Part shown: piece after piece, positions 1 to 11,088 of the stretch
How positions within the stretch are numbered: position 1 is the stretch's first letter
Layout: the number at the start of each line of letters is the position of its first letter
Assembly (NCBI GenBank): GCA_032622095.1
Contig: CP136066.1
Location: forward strand, 45,219,911-45,283,910
Source: Siphonodentalium dalli
Taxonomy: Eukaryota > Mollusca > Scaphopoda > Gadilida > Siphonodentaliidae
DNA: 64,000 bases
Reading direction: 5' to 3'
Notes under the pieces: model-generated
The model's database searches: none
Seen by the model: the letters and a program-made list of their open reading frames with translations, nothing else
Told to the model about the DNA's origin: nothing
Made by a program: the position numbers and the translations under genes

Positions 1-626
1 GTTTTATGGATATGTGTGTATTGCTTATGTGTTGGAAAAAGTATGTTTAAACCAAAAACAAAATATGACCAAATATTAAATACACAGTTGTTGGGAACTA
101 TTGTCGCGACAACTTTATTATTTTTCCATTGCTAAATGCAGGTGCTGTTGTGGAAAACTACTTTTTATGTAATATTAAGTGGGAGATCAAGTGATAAATT
201 TTGAATGAGGATTTCCATGCAAATCTCCACAGCTCCAAAGTTATATGAATCAGTTGTCTGGGAATTAAAGCAGCCTTATCGATAAATAGACATATCATTT
301 AACTGGGGGTTGGGCTTGATAAATTGTCAGTTTTTGCTATAAATTTATTTTTGAGAATTTTTTCTGGAATTACAACACTTGACCTACTTTTGAAAAATCA
401 ATATAAAATTTATAAATAAATACAACAACCTTCTAAAGGAACAATTGCAAGCCGGCCCGCCAGATAAATATGTATTGTTTGCAATACCACACAAAGTCAC
501 AACCAGAAATAGTTGCCATTCTGTAACTTTTGCTGCGGAGATTTACATGGAAATTCCCATTCAAATTTGGTCACTTGACATCCTCCTAAAAATCTCGTAG
601 ATAACAAACGATCGATCGAATTACAG
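1..626. other. AT-rich sequence without recognised features
   Basis: I see no open reading frame with family features, no clear terminal repeats and no array here. It is probably intergenic. Confidence 0.5.
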
Positions 627-1192
627 TTAAATGGGTACTGTACGCCATTTTCAATAAATTCCCGGTAATAACAACGATCTAATATCGATATTATATAGAA
701 AAATAAGTCAATTGAGTCTAAGATGTATTCTGTAAACGACCAGGTTAATAGGTTATCTTAAAATCAAAGTTAATAATTTGATATAAATTTAATTTATGGC
801 TGGAGCCATACAATAAATTAAGAATTTCCGTGTACAAGACGTAATCAAATTAATTCACGGATAGTGGATTGGGTAATGCGTGGCACACGTGTTTGTGTAA
901 ACAGTCATATTGATACGGGGCGTAAACTCAAGCCACTTACTGACTGGTAACTATACAATAACTTAAATGATATATGGGGCTAGTATACATATAATATAAC
1001 ATTTATTTGATACATTTGCTTGAAAACTGTATAAAAATTACTCGACGACGACAATTTGTATTTTCGCATTCCGGATAATCTGCCATCCATAACATTACTT
1101 CGTACTCAACAGACTTTCAAATAATGGAAATCAGGTTACGTTATTCTACGACTCAGAGACAATAGAAACCAACAACAACAGTATCCCTTTAA
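627..1192. mobile_element. TTAA-flanked MITE, family h, copy 1
   Basis: A non-coding element of about 560 bp starts ATGGGTACTGTACGCC after a TTAA (627-630) and ends ...AGTATCCCT before a TTAA (1189-1192). Its body matches 10,506-11,084 and, inverted, 39,298-39,879. The 39 kb copy has the cleanest ends (AGGGGTACTGTACGCC and its inverse). The TTAA target duplication is typical of piggyBac-type transposons. No transposase is encoded, so it would have to be moved in trans. Confidence 0.75.
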
Positions 1193-1266
1193 TTAAACCC
1201 CTAGATTTTGGTTCAATCAAACCTGAATCATTGCAGAAATAGAGAAAACTATGCGAAAAGCATATA

Positions 1267-1728
1267 TGTGACCCGCCATATCAAATCCAGTCGGAAGTCG
1301 GGATTTTTTTTACCCTGTGCCAAATGCATTCTCTTATATATGCGAGTCGACCATAGGTCGCCTCGCATATATAAGAGAATGCATTGGCATAACAATTTTT
1401 TATCATGTTTTTTAAATAAATGTTTCTTACAATTTTTAGGACATAAAATAAAAAAACATCCATTACCCTGCAGGGAGCCCCACACATATATAGAAGCACC
1501 TAGAAGAGTGTCGTCTGCTCATGTTTGTCTGGGGCTCTGTATGGGTGAAATTATAAAATTGTTGAAGAATACAAGAACAAATTATTAAAATTGTAAAAAA
1601 TTGTTAGGCCAATGCATTCTCTTATATATGCGAGGCGACCTATGGTCGACTCGCATATATAAGAGAATGCATTGGCACAGGGTAAAAAAAAAACCGACTT
1701 CCGACTGGATTTGATATGGCGGGTCACA
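1267..1728. mobile_element. Palindrome-bearing MITE, family d, complete copy
   Basis: The terminal inverted repeats read TGTGACCCGCCATATCAAAT and continue for about 40 bp; TATA lies on both sides. Inside are two near-perfect palindromic cores, at 1,319-1,388 and 1,608-1,676, facing each other across an AT-rich loop. Short ORFs over the cores give the recurring peptide LLYMRVDHRSPRIYKRMHW. They are shadows of the palindrome and not genes. Partial relatives start at 20,619, 25,142, 43,174, 51,342 and 55,863. Confidence 0.8.
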
Positions 1729-1962
1729 TATAAGGAGCATACGGAGGGCAAGCAACAAATCATAAATCGCAATCAAAGACGACGGCGATGAACTATAGAG
1801 AGTGTGGTGCATTGAATGCACTGACTTATGGATAAAAGAGATTCATCTGGACACGAGCGTGCAAAAGAACAAAGCCTTTCAACTGGTTGCACTCCCTCAA
1901 ATATCGTTTTCGACTTTCAACGGAGAACTTATCTATACGTTATTGGAAATGTTTCCATCTGC

Positions 1963-2025
1963 AATAATAAAAATAATAATAATAAATAATAATAATAATA
2001 AAAATAATAACAATAAATAATAATA
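1963..2025. repeat. (AAT)n microsatellite
   Basis: A run of AAT-type repeats with occasional AAAAT units, followed by 'tttatatagcgctttatccc'. That could be the worn 3' tail of a retroposon, but no head is visible. Confidence 0.7.
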
Positions 2026-2403
2026 TTTATATAGCGCTTTATCCCAAATGTTCAGTTGAGATATCGGCGAGAATGGCGTTACAATAGTCTAGTTTTGAAA
2101 ATACAAATGACGAAACAAGTGTCTGTGGCGATGCCTGTGTTAAATGTGGTAGTATACATGGCAGTATACTCATATCGGAAATATTCAGAAGTTCATCGTT
2201 TAAAAAGCTTCCTAGTTAGCGAGGCAATGTGTGCAGTTGATAGGTTACCCAACTTACCCCTAACAGATTCATATTATGGTGATGTACATGTATAGCCGTA
2301 TGGGTCTTGATCAAGTAACTTTTAAATCGTCCATATCATGTTCGACAAATTGAAATGGCTCCCTACCGTAATGTGGGTATATTTACTTATTGTATATGCA
2401 GGT
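2026..2403. other. Unassigned sequence
   Basis: No repeat boundaries or gene features were recognised between the microsatellite and the foldback element. Confidence 0.4.
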
Positions 2404-3200
2404 ATACACTCTTATGACTAATGTGTAGGTTTTCTACACAAAATGTGTAGCCCTGCTACACAATAATTATTCAATTTTGATCTTAAACATATTTGTGTAG
2501 TATATGTGTAGTTTCATATTCGTACACAAATTGTTTAACAATTTTTACACATAAATGGGTAATTTTTTACACATTTATACACAACTGTGTGTATAAAATC
2601 AACACATATCCCTTACACATTTTGTGTATGTTCTTACACACACAGTTTGTAGACAAGAAATGCAAGTTCAGTAGTCCGACCTGTGGGTATAGTATTAAAG
2701 ATATATGCAGATTTATATGTTAAAACTATCATGGCGCATAGTGGTATGTAGTATTTTGTTCTGTACTGTGAGTTTTTGCTTTGAATGAACAAACCAGGGT
2801 CGAGGCGGGATTGCATATTAGTATTATTACAACAATCATAACAAGAGTCTAAGGGCAGTAATCGCCATGAAAGTTTTAACAAATAAATCCTCATATACTA
2901 TTAATACTAAACCCACAAATTGGAATTCTGAACTTACGTCCTTGTCTACGATCGCCGTAGATTGTATTCCAAAAAATATACTCAAACAATATGGCCGTCA
3001 CGTAGCAGACTATGAAACTGAAGGCACCGCAATGCGCATGTCTACGTTCTTACACAATTATGTGTAACAAAATATACACATTATGTGTAGAACGGCACTT
3101 GTCAATGTATTTGTATGTAAAACTACACATTGCTATGTGTATTAACCGGGTTTACACATTTGATGTGTAATCGGTTCTACACATTAGTTATAAGAGTGTA
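2404..3200. mobile_element. Foldback element of about 800 bp rich in TGTGTAG/CTACACA
   Basis: The ends are inverted copies of TACACTCTTATGACTAATGT (left) and its complement (right, to 3,200). Both halves carry many short ACACAT/ATGTGT palindromes. The inner halves also pair: GTAGACAAG...AAGTTCAG near 2,650 matches its inverse near 2,930-2,955, with the centre near 2,790. There is no coding capacity. It looks like a non-autonomous foldback transposon with extended imperfect arms. Confidence 0.65.
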
Positions 3201-3477
3201 TGTGTAGTTTATTTTCGCGAAACGTAACATTGCATTTTCACGTGCAATATCAACGATGTGAGAGCTTGTTCCACGTGTTCATAATCCTGCAATAGATTTG
3301 TATAACACTACTTTAAATTAAACGCCATCTACCGACGTCTATAAATTTTCAAACAAAGATAAAATATTCTATTTCTAATTTGATTTTTTTTTGTTCACGA
3401 TAAATTCTTCCCCGTTGATTAAAATTGACAGCGGTGTCTGCTAATTTTTGGAAAATATGTATATTTATTTTAAAATT

Positions 3478-3960
3478 ACTTTTAGGTTGGAATTGACTTA
3501 TTGGCTTTAATTCAACCTTTATTAATTTACATATGACGTTTATAAATTTTAAAATGACTTATGTTAAGTTGGAATTGACTTATTGGCTTTAGTTCAAACT
3601 TTATTGAATTACATATGCCGTTTATTAATTTTAAAATGACTTCTTTTGAGTTGGAATTTACTTATTGGCTTTAATTCAACCTTTATTGATTTACATATGA
3701 CGTTATTAATTTTAAAATGACTTAAATTGGAATTACATATGACGTTTATTAATTTTAAAATGACTTAAGTTAAATTGGAATTGACTTATTGGCTTTAATT
3801 CAACCTTTATTAATTTACATATGACGTTTATTGATTTTAAAATGAATTTTGTTAAGTTGGAATTGACTTGTTGGCTGTAATTCTACCTTTATTAATTTTC
3901 ATTTGACGTCTATTAATGTTCATTTGACGTCTATTAAGTTGGAATTGACTTGTTGATTAT
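3478..3960. repeat. Tandem repeat, unit about 80-85 bp, about five degenerate copies
   Basis: The phrase TTGGAATTGACTTATTGGCT recurs near 3,489, 3,570, 3,652, 3,776 and 3,857, each followed by 'aacctttatt' and 'acatatgacgtttatt'. Spacing varies because of internal deletions. Confidence 0.75.
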
Positions 3961-4111
3961 TAGTTAACACATAGTGATTTTTATTTGATTTTGTTTAAGA
4001 CAAAATGGCCGCCATACAGAGCATCTATAGACTCGAATATGCGAATGAATTGAATTTGTATTCCAACTGCCTTGTGAGTAACCGCACAATTGCACTCACC
4101 AACACGCTGCA

Positions 4112-4499
4112 TCAACAAACCGGCCAAAACCGGCCAAATAAAGCTTCAACAGCCTAAAATATCTTCGGTCTGTCTCAATAGAACCATACAAATATGGATA
4201 TCATTGGAACCGGCTCCTTGACCACATTGTGATAGTTACAGTTATGCCCTGTGCCAATGCATTCTCTTATATATGCGAGTCGACCATAGGTCGCCTCGCA
4301 TATATAAGAGAATGCATTGGCCTAACAAAAAATCTTTTTTTAACACTTTTTACCATTTTTCTTACATTCTTTAACAATTTTATAATTTTTAATGTGTTAA
4401 GCCAATGCATTCTCTTATATATGCGAGGCGACCTATAGTCGACTCGCATATATAAGAGAATGCATTGGCACAGGGCCCTTCTGTTGGGTAAAGGGTTAA
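4112..4499. mobile_element. TTAA MITE, family b, left end truncated
   Basis: The right end ...TGTTGGGTAAAGGG is followed by TTAA (4,496-4,499). The left end has lost its terminal repeat and starts within AACAAACCGGCCAAAACCGG. It holds two facing palindromic cores (4,253-4,321 and 4,401-4,469). The body matches the family b copies at 20.2, 26.3, 50.9, 56.3 and 57.5 kb. Confidence 0.8.
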
Positions 4500-4589
4500 G
4501 CGTATAAGCATCATACAAGCCTGTGCGAAGCAAATAGATCCTCACCTACTACTCGTGGTGATCTCGACAGAAAACGGTCACATTTTCCT

Positions 4590-4875
4590 CATCGCAATTC
4601 GGAAACCAGAGCACGCGCGGCACTGAATTCGGTCAGTTCTAAAGGTACTATACAGTTCATAATGATGTTGCTATAGCAACCGTTACAAGAGACCTATCAC
4701 TGCAAAAACTAGAAATTCAGAAAACCAGAGCTCGCAAGGCAATGAATTCGGTCAGACTTCCAGGTACTACAGTACATAATGGTGTTGTCATAGCAACCGT
4801 TTCAAGTCACCAATCAATGCCAAACTAGAAATTCAGAAATCAGAGCGCGGCAATGCATTCGGTGAAAACCGCGAA
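4590..4875. repeat. Tandem duplication, unit about 130 bp
   Basis: Two diverged copies plus a partial third. 'gaattcggtcag' and 'gttgctatagcaaccgtt' recur about 120-130 bp apart, and 'actagaaattcagaaa' joins the units. Confidence 0.6.
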
Positions 4876-5384
4876 AGTTATATATGAATGTGAAATTGCT
4901 GATTTATGATAGATGAATCAGGATGAATAGCATTTATGATATTATTATCAATCCCTTTACTATACCCCTATTTCTGATTGGACAAAAGCCGTCACATGAT
5001 AATATGGTAAAAAGTCATATTGGACTCCGAAAGAGTCAAGAATATACTACCTGACATCACAGGAGTCCCGAAAGTCATATTGAACTCGAATCGAGTCCAA
5101 TCTGACTTTTATAAAAATATATCGGGACTCCGACTGACGTCACGATGTAGGCAGATGTTTCACTTCCGCGTTGATTTTTTTTCACTTCCGTGTTTACTGT
5201 TCCAATGTTCAAATGCTTTCTGATGATAACACAGGATTGTATAGACAATCAAGTGCCGACAAATACTAACAACAGACACAAAAGTGACATTGGACTATTA
5301 GAGACAAAAGTGACATTGGACCATAGTCAGAGACTTGGCGACAGGGGGGTTTGGGGGTGTCTCACCCCCACCCAACTTTAGTCA

Positions 5385-6170
5385 AAATTTTCAACAGTTG
5401 GAAAATTCATACCTGCAAAAACATTAGTTGGAAATTTCACACAAACAATAGGTTGAAAATGTTCTTGTAGTTTGATTATAAAACAATTTATTTGGGGGGG
5501 AATTGTTTTTGGACCAATATTTGCATATGTTCCTATTTTTTGTCAAAACATTTGACAGAAATGGTCATCAGTTGGAAATTTTCCAACCTTAGGGGTGGGT
5601 GACAGGTTGGGAATTTCCAACACTTGGAAAGCTTGTGTCCTGGTCCCTCCCCCGTGGCCAGTCAAAAACTTCTAGTTAATTTAAGAAAACAATATTGTCA
5701 TACATTTGGTCAACATTGTCATTGGAATTGTCTTCAGTTGAAAATTTTCCAACATAAGTGGGGGTGTAGGGTTTGAAATTTCCAACAGTAGGAAGGCTTG
5801 AGACTTAGTCTAGATGTTAGGATTTTGCGATTTTCTTGTTCAGATTTCAATATTTTCGCACACCGGGCCGAACCATGGTCGGCCCGGTGTGTCATTGTCC
5901 CACCTCCATGGCCAATACAAAACTGCTAATTAGTTTAGCAAAACAATATTTTACTACATTTGGTCAAACTTGTGGACAGAAATGGTCATCAGTTGAAGAA
6001 TTTTCCAACCTGAGGGGGAGTATGAGGTTTGAAATTTCGAACACTTGGAAAGCTTCAGTTGAGGCCAGTCTAGATGCTAGGATTTGCGATTCTCTTGTAT
6101 AGTTTTCAAAATTTTCTCACACCGGGCCGAACAACCACGGTCCTGGTCCTGGTCTCTTGTCCGTAGCCGT
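5385..6170. repeat. Degenerate tandem repeat, unit about 250 bp
   Basis: Three diverged units share 'gacagaaatggtcatcagttg', 'ttttccaacct..gggg', 'cacttggaaagctt' and 'cacaccgggccgaac' (near 5,861 and 6,120). The ORFs here do not resemble proteins. Confidence 0.6.
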
Positions 6171-6174
6171 GTGC

Positions 6175-7130
6175 ATTAATTGTCTGGAATTAGAGCACTA
6201 GTAGTTTTTGTTGTTGCAATTTTCAGGTTAAAATATCAATGTTCTCCATACTGGGAATATAGAACCATGGCTTATGAATATATTGAAAATTAGGCTTGAG
6301 CACTGAGGTACAAGGGAGGGTGCAAATGGAATTATGCAAAAACTTGTGTTGGTCTGATTCTGACTCAAGGGGGGGGGGGGGTGCAGTTGGAATTTCCCAA
6401 GGTAGACACCCCCCTCCCAACGGAGACCCTCTAGCCACGTCCCTGACTATAGTAGATGGCAGGCCGGTACTGCGGGATAAACATACAGATCTAATAAAAC
6501 TGTCATTAACGCCACCGGTGTATACTGTTCTACAAATTTTAGAAATATGTGGTCCTATGGGCATTTTATAAATAGATAATTGGTTTTTCCGGCTATTTTG
6601 GGACGCGTTAAAGTTGTACTGCGACCCCGAGTCCGGTAAAAGCTGTTCGTGAAAGTTCTATTGACTATGCCGATGATTTGAGAAGCTTTATTGTTTTAGG
6701 ATATTGTAGAAAGGCTAATCTGGCCGTGTCAAATTGAGCTATAGCGATGGGATATATTTCAGGACAACACATTTCGGGTTTTCGTGGGGTGTGTATTCGC
6801 TGGATGTCTTATAGTTGCAGTATGTAACTATTATGACCGCGTTAATTGCGTTCGATGTTTAGGTATGAACAATGGCTGGGCCATGCAAACTTGAAGATTT
6901 TATGGCGGGAACACAATTTTTGATCCGCATTTAGAAGCTTTCTGGTTTGGTGAATGAAAAACCTGCAGTAATAAGCCGTAGTTTTTTGTAATAATTTGAA
7001 GGATTAATTGTTTTAACGGAATTCTGAGGCGGTGCATTCATGTAACCAATATATTTTATATTATAATTTATACTTATGGCTAATAATCTGATCTTGGGGC
7101 GTTACCATTTCTGACTATGGTTTTCTTGTT
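6175..7130. other. Unassigned sequence with a G13 run
   Basis: No gene or element boundary was recognised. A homopolymer of about 13 G lies near 6,367, next to a proline/glycine-rich shadow ORF that I do not accept as a gene. Confidence 0.4.
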
Positions 7131-7286
7131 ATACAATGTTGTGTAAAGTGTGTGCTTTCTTGTACTCATCCATCTTGTGGTGAAAAGTCATATTTTACTC
7201 GACGCTACGCGTCTCGTCAATTATGACTTTTCACCATAACATGGACTGGTACAATAAAACACATACTGTACACAACATTGTATAAT
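7131..7286. repeat. Imperfect palindrome, arms about 75 bp
   Basis: The left arm starts ATACAATGTTGTGTAAAGTG and the right arm ends in its imperfect complement. The arms share 'ggtgaaaagtcat' near the centre (ACTCGACGC/GCGTCTCGT). Probably a small foldback element. Confidence 0.65.
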
Positions 7287-7559
7287 AACTGTATAATATA
7301 TCAAAGAGCTATCAAGATAAACCCACCCCACATGCACACACAATTGTGTAGCCGAACTGTCAATCAATGTTGTATTTACTTTAGTGTTTGGCAGCTCTAA
7401 TGTGTTTATAATTACCTCAAAACTCAGACGAGAGAGTAAGGGAGTAGATTATAGTCAGATGTAGAGTATAGCACATTGATATTGACCCAGTAGCATGTCT
7501 CACGTTTATTTTTATATAGCGGGCAAACTGTTAAGTCCAACTTTGCCCCTTTTGTATTG

Positions 7560-8240
7560 CCGAAACCATTTAATCAAATAGGAATCCCAACTATCCATGC
7601 AACCTTCACACCAGATGCCAGATTAATCAGATAGGACTGGTGGTTCCAAAGAAGTAGATGTTTCAATAAGTTTAAGTGATTTCAATGGACAGAACAATGA
7701 TATATCCCGTAATCACACCCCTTCTTGACCAGTCAATCCCATTTTAACAAATATTTAGCCCAGTCACACAAGGACCTTCTACACCAAATATAAGCTAAAT
7801 AGGCCAGATGGTTCTTGAATGTTTAAGAATTACTATGAAGGGAAAGAGTTGTTCACCTGGCTGCACCTTATTTGTCCTCATTTGGACATATCTGAATCCA
7901 TGTCACACAAGGACCCTCCATGCCAAATAAAAGCTAACGATGACTTCTGGGTCTTAAGAAGAAGACGTTTTAAGAATAACTATGGAGGGAAGAAGTTATG
8001 TCCCAGTCTCTGTCCCAATTTGGCCTGGTGACCTCATTTGCACAAAGCTGAATCACAATCCCACAAGGACCATCCGTACCAAGTATAAGCTAAATCGTCC
8101 CAATGGTTATTGGTAAGAATTGTTGACGCGGATTGATGGATGGCCGATACGACATGGCGGATGACGGACGAGGAGTGATGACTACAGATCCATCGAGACT
8201 TCGTCTCAGGTGAGCTAAAAAGCCCCCCCCCCCCCACCCA
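7560..8240. repeat. Diverged internally repeated dispersed repeat of molluscan type
   Basis: Units of about 140-150 bp repeat 'cacaaggacc', 'aagctaaat' and 'aagaattactatgaaggga'. The end reads 'gacggacgaggagtgatgac...tcaggtgagctaaaa'. Similar 3' ends are common in mollusc intergenic repeats, as I remember them. A C-rich run follows at about 8,222. Confidence 0.5.
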
Positions 8241-8324
8241 TGGTTTAACAGATAGAACGCAAGCCGACAACAAATCATTGGTATTTGCCTTCCATGATAT
8301 GACATCTTGTTTCGTACGTGTCTC

Positions 8325-8980
8325 TCATTTGCGTCTGAGCATCATGGTTGTGCTTCTCACAGAGTGATAATAACCAAATGCTGTCTCCCATTGCATTCCT
8401 TGTCCAAATTGTGCACTTATGCTGTTGATGTGTGCGCCGTTCAAGTTGCTCGTGTGACAGCAGTTATACCACCACGCCCCGTGGAATGCGATGGGACATA
8501 TATATCCACCCATTAATAAGGTACAAGCTGTTGTTGTGTGGTCGTTGTCATAAGTGCTGAATGCTTGACCTTCTTGGTACAGCAGTGAATCGCCTGCTTT
8601 TCCTTCTCCCCATGTTGTTGTGATCGCATAGAGGCTGGCGGCGTTACCGAGAGCGAAGTCAGAGTACTTAGCATATCTGTCCTCTCCATCAGCTGATGTG
8701 AGTTTAACATACAGTTCAGTGAGGCCCATGTTGGTCAGTTGATGAATCGCTTCCAAGCCGAGCCAATGCTCGCCACACATCGATTTGCTGCCGAATCCCT
8801 GGACATATTCCGTCCAATTCCGGTAAAAGTCGACCAGGCCGCTGGATCTTTGTTGAAATATTGTCCAGCCTCCGTCGCCGGTCGTCATGTCGCAAACGAC
8901 CTTCACCTCACCTGAACCACTCGGTTTGATGCTGTACACGCCATCAGTTCCGAAGCCGGCGTCCTTCAAGTCTTTACAGT
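8325..8980 (-). CDS. Fibrinogen-related protein, terminal exon (complete FBG domain)
   Basis: This exon encodes one fibrinogen C-terminal domain of about 218 residues, the sugar-binding lectin module of FREPs, ficolins and tachylectins. These are secreted recognition proteins, many in invertebrate immunity. Visible in order: the opening CKDLKDAG, GVYSIKPSGSGEVKVVCDM, the hallmark GGWTIFQQR, FYRNWTEYVQGFG, HWLGLEAIHQLT, the YDNDH region where calcium is usually bound, and AWWYNCCHTSNLNG near the C-terminus, ending MMLRRK and a stop. A 3' splice site (ACTAATCAG) precedes the exon at 8,981-8,983, and the first codon is split, so upstream exons with a signal peptide must exist. I did not find them up to 11 kb. 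The usual YNNCH motif reads YNCCH here. The domain is certain. The whole protein is not known. Confidence 0.92.
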
Positions 8981-8983
8981 CTG

Positions 8984-10113
8984 ATTAGTGAATAAGATAT
9001 AATAACGGTTTAATATTTGTATTTTACATGGCTTATTCATAAGATAATAATGGTCATACACTAATGATTCTGGATTATCTTACAAAGAAAACAATCGGCA
9101 ATTGATAGTTTATGGTTTTAGGATCATGTAATAATTATACACACAGGCTCAGATTCGACAATTTCTTACTTAGTGTAAACTATATGTCTTATTCTAGCTC
9201 TCACGTGTTACATACAAATATAACAATTTGACATTTTAAATAACATTTTAAATAACATTAGAATTTATCAGTTGTGGCATTGCATTTTGTGAGATTATCT
9301 GAATCAGAATTTATTACATAATTAACCCCTATACCCGGAGTCATATGTTTAGTAAGACACACGTGTATTATCGTCACGCACAGTGACATAAGAACTTTGC
9401 GCAATTATGTCGATGTCAATGACGGAACTTTATTATTATGATATTCGATTTGTGTTGGGTCATTTAGTGTTGCCTGCGATATAAACATGGGTGATAAGCG
9501 TGGTTGGACAATTTTGTCAACATGAAAAGACACATTTAAAATGGAACTATATTTTTTTCTTGAAGATGTCTTTACTTCCTCCTTGGTTGTGATAAGGAAA
9601 TCAATATTAGTTTTGTTTTTAACCTCAGCCGTGTCGAGATAATTTTTCCGTGCTAAAATGCGATTATGTGATAAAATGGATCTCAAATTCGTCGCAATTG
9701 CAGACCTCGTCCACTAAATAAGATTCGAGCCTCGCTAAAGCTGGACTCGAATATAATTTAGTGCAATCGGTTAATAAATTTCGCATATAATTGCGACCCA
9801 TTAGAGATCCTCTATTTATTTGAGTGTAGTTTAATGTACATTGATACCGTTCATCGGCCGCTTCAGCGTGCATCAAATATGAATGTAGCACGGTAAAATT
9901 TCATCGGCGCAGAACGGAGTAGCGAAACGAGCCAACCCGCCCGACAGAAATTGTTACGGAGCAGAGTTGCGAGTAACGCAATGAACAAACCCAACGATTT
10001 GTGCACGGTGACAACGGCAAAATAAAAGTCTCGATTCGTGTCATGAAAATGACGACTAAATTATAATTTTTATATATTTTTTTTTGCAAATTCCTTGCTA
10101 GATTGAATTACAA
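8984..10113. other. Unassigned sequence upstream of the FBG exon
   Basis: Probably an intron of the fibrinogen-related gene. No additional exon, signal peptide or collagen-like repeat could be supported. Confidence 0.4.
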
Positions 10114-10233
10114 TGGATATAAACGTACCCTGTTTCGTTGTACATTCTGGGTCGCCGGCAAGACGGCTCGTTCACAAACTGTTTTCATGCTCGAATCCCA
10201 GAATGTACAACTCAACAGGGTATGTTTATCTCC
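10114..10233. repeat. Inverted repeat, arms about 36 bp
   Basis: The left arm 'ataaacgtaccctgtt..gttgtacattctggg' pairs with 'cccagaatgtacaac..aacagggtatgtttat'. The loop is about 45 bp. Likely a small MITE or hairpin. Confidence 0.7.
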
Positions 10234-10501
10234 TAATTAACTATAGTATGAGTAGGATGGTGTAAAGAGATACCAGAATAATTTGACATATGTATACGAC
10301 CAGCAAATACAAATCCAACTTTTGCTGAGCTATGTAGTAAAATTTGTCAGCAGTATATACAGTTGCCAAAACCCTGTCAAAATACATCTGGCCTTCAGAG
10401 CTTTGTGTTTGATCAGTGGCAGTATCTATGAAATATCCCAGTTCCGTCAATGTATAGTTGAACTTCTTTATACACTCATAATTATATTATTGTATCGGCA
10501 C

Positions 10502-11088
10502 TTAAAGGGGTACTGTACGCCATTTTCAATAAATTTCCGGTGACAACAACGATCTAATATCGATAATATATAGAAACATAAGTAATTTGAGTCGAAGATG
10601 TATTCCGTAAACGCTCGGGTTAACAGGCTATCTTAAATTCAAAGTTAATAATTTGATATAAATTTAATTTATGGCTGGAGCCATAAAATGGCGTAAATTA
10701 AATTACGAATTTCCGTGTACAAGACGTAATCAAATTAATTGAGGGATAGTGGATTGGTAAACCCATGGCACACACGATCGTTTAAAACATTATGCTGATA
10801 CGGGGAGAAAACTCAAGCCACTCACTGACTAGTGACGATACAATAACTTAAATGAGTATATGGGACTAGTATGCATATAATATAACTTTTATTTGAAACA
10901 TTTGGTTGAAAACTGTACAAAAATTACTCGACAACGACAATTTGTATTTTTGCATTCCGGTAAATTTGCCATCCGTAACATTACTTCCTACTCAACAGAC
11001 TTTAAAATAATGGAAAAATTGTTACCTTATTCTCCGACGCAGAGACTATGGAAACCAACAACAACATTTGGGTACAGTATCCCTTTAA
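10502..11088. mobile_element. TTAA MITE, family h, copy 2
   Basis: TTAA at 10,502-10,505 is followed by AGGGGTACTGTACGCC, and the element ends before TTAA at 11,085-11,088. The 579-bp body is similar to 631-1,188. The 105-aa ORF at its right end is part of the element and has no recognisable protein family. Confidence 0.8.

Noticed and set aside
1249..1821. Overlapping short ORFs encoding a recurring LLYMRVDHRSPRIYKRMHW-type peptide, also near 4.3, 15.5, 20.6, 25.2, 43.2, 47.1, 51.4, 56.3 and 57.5 kb
   Set aside because: They are translations of the palindromic core on both strands. Their recurrence follows the repeat and does not indicate a protein family.
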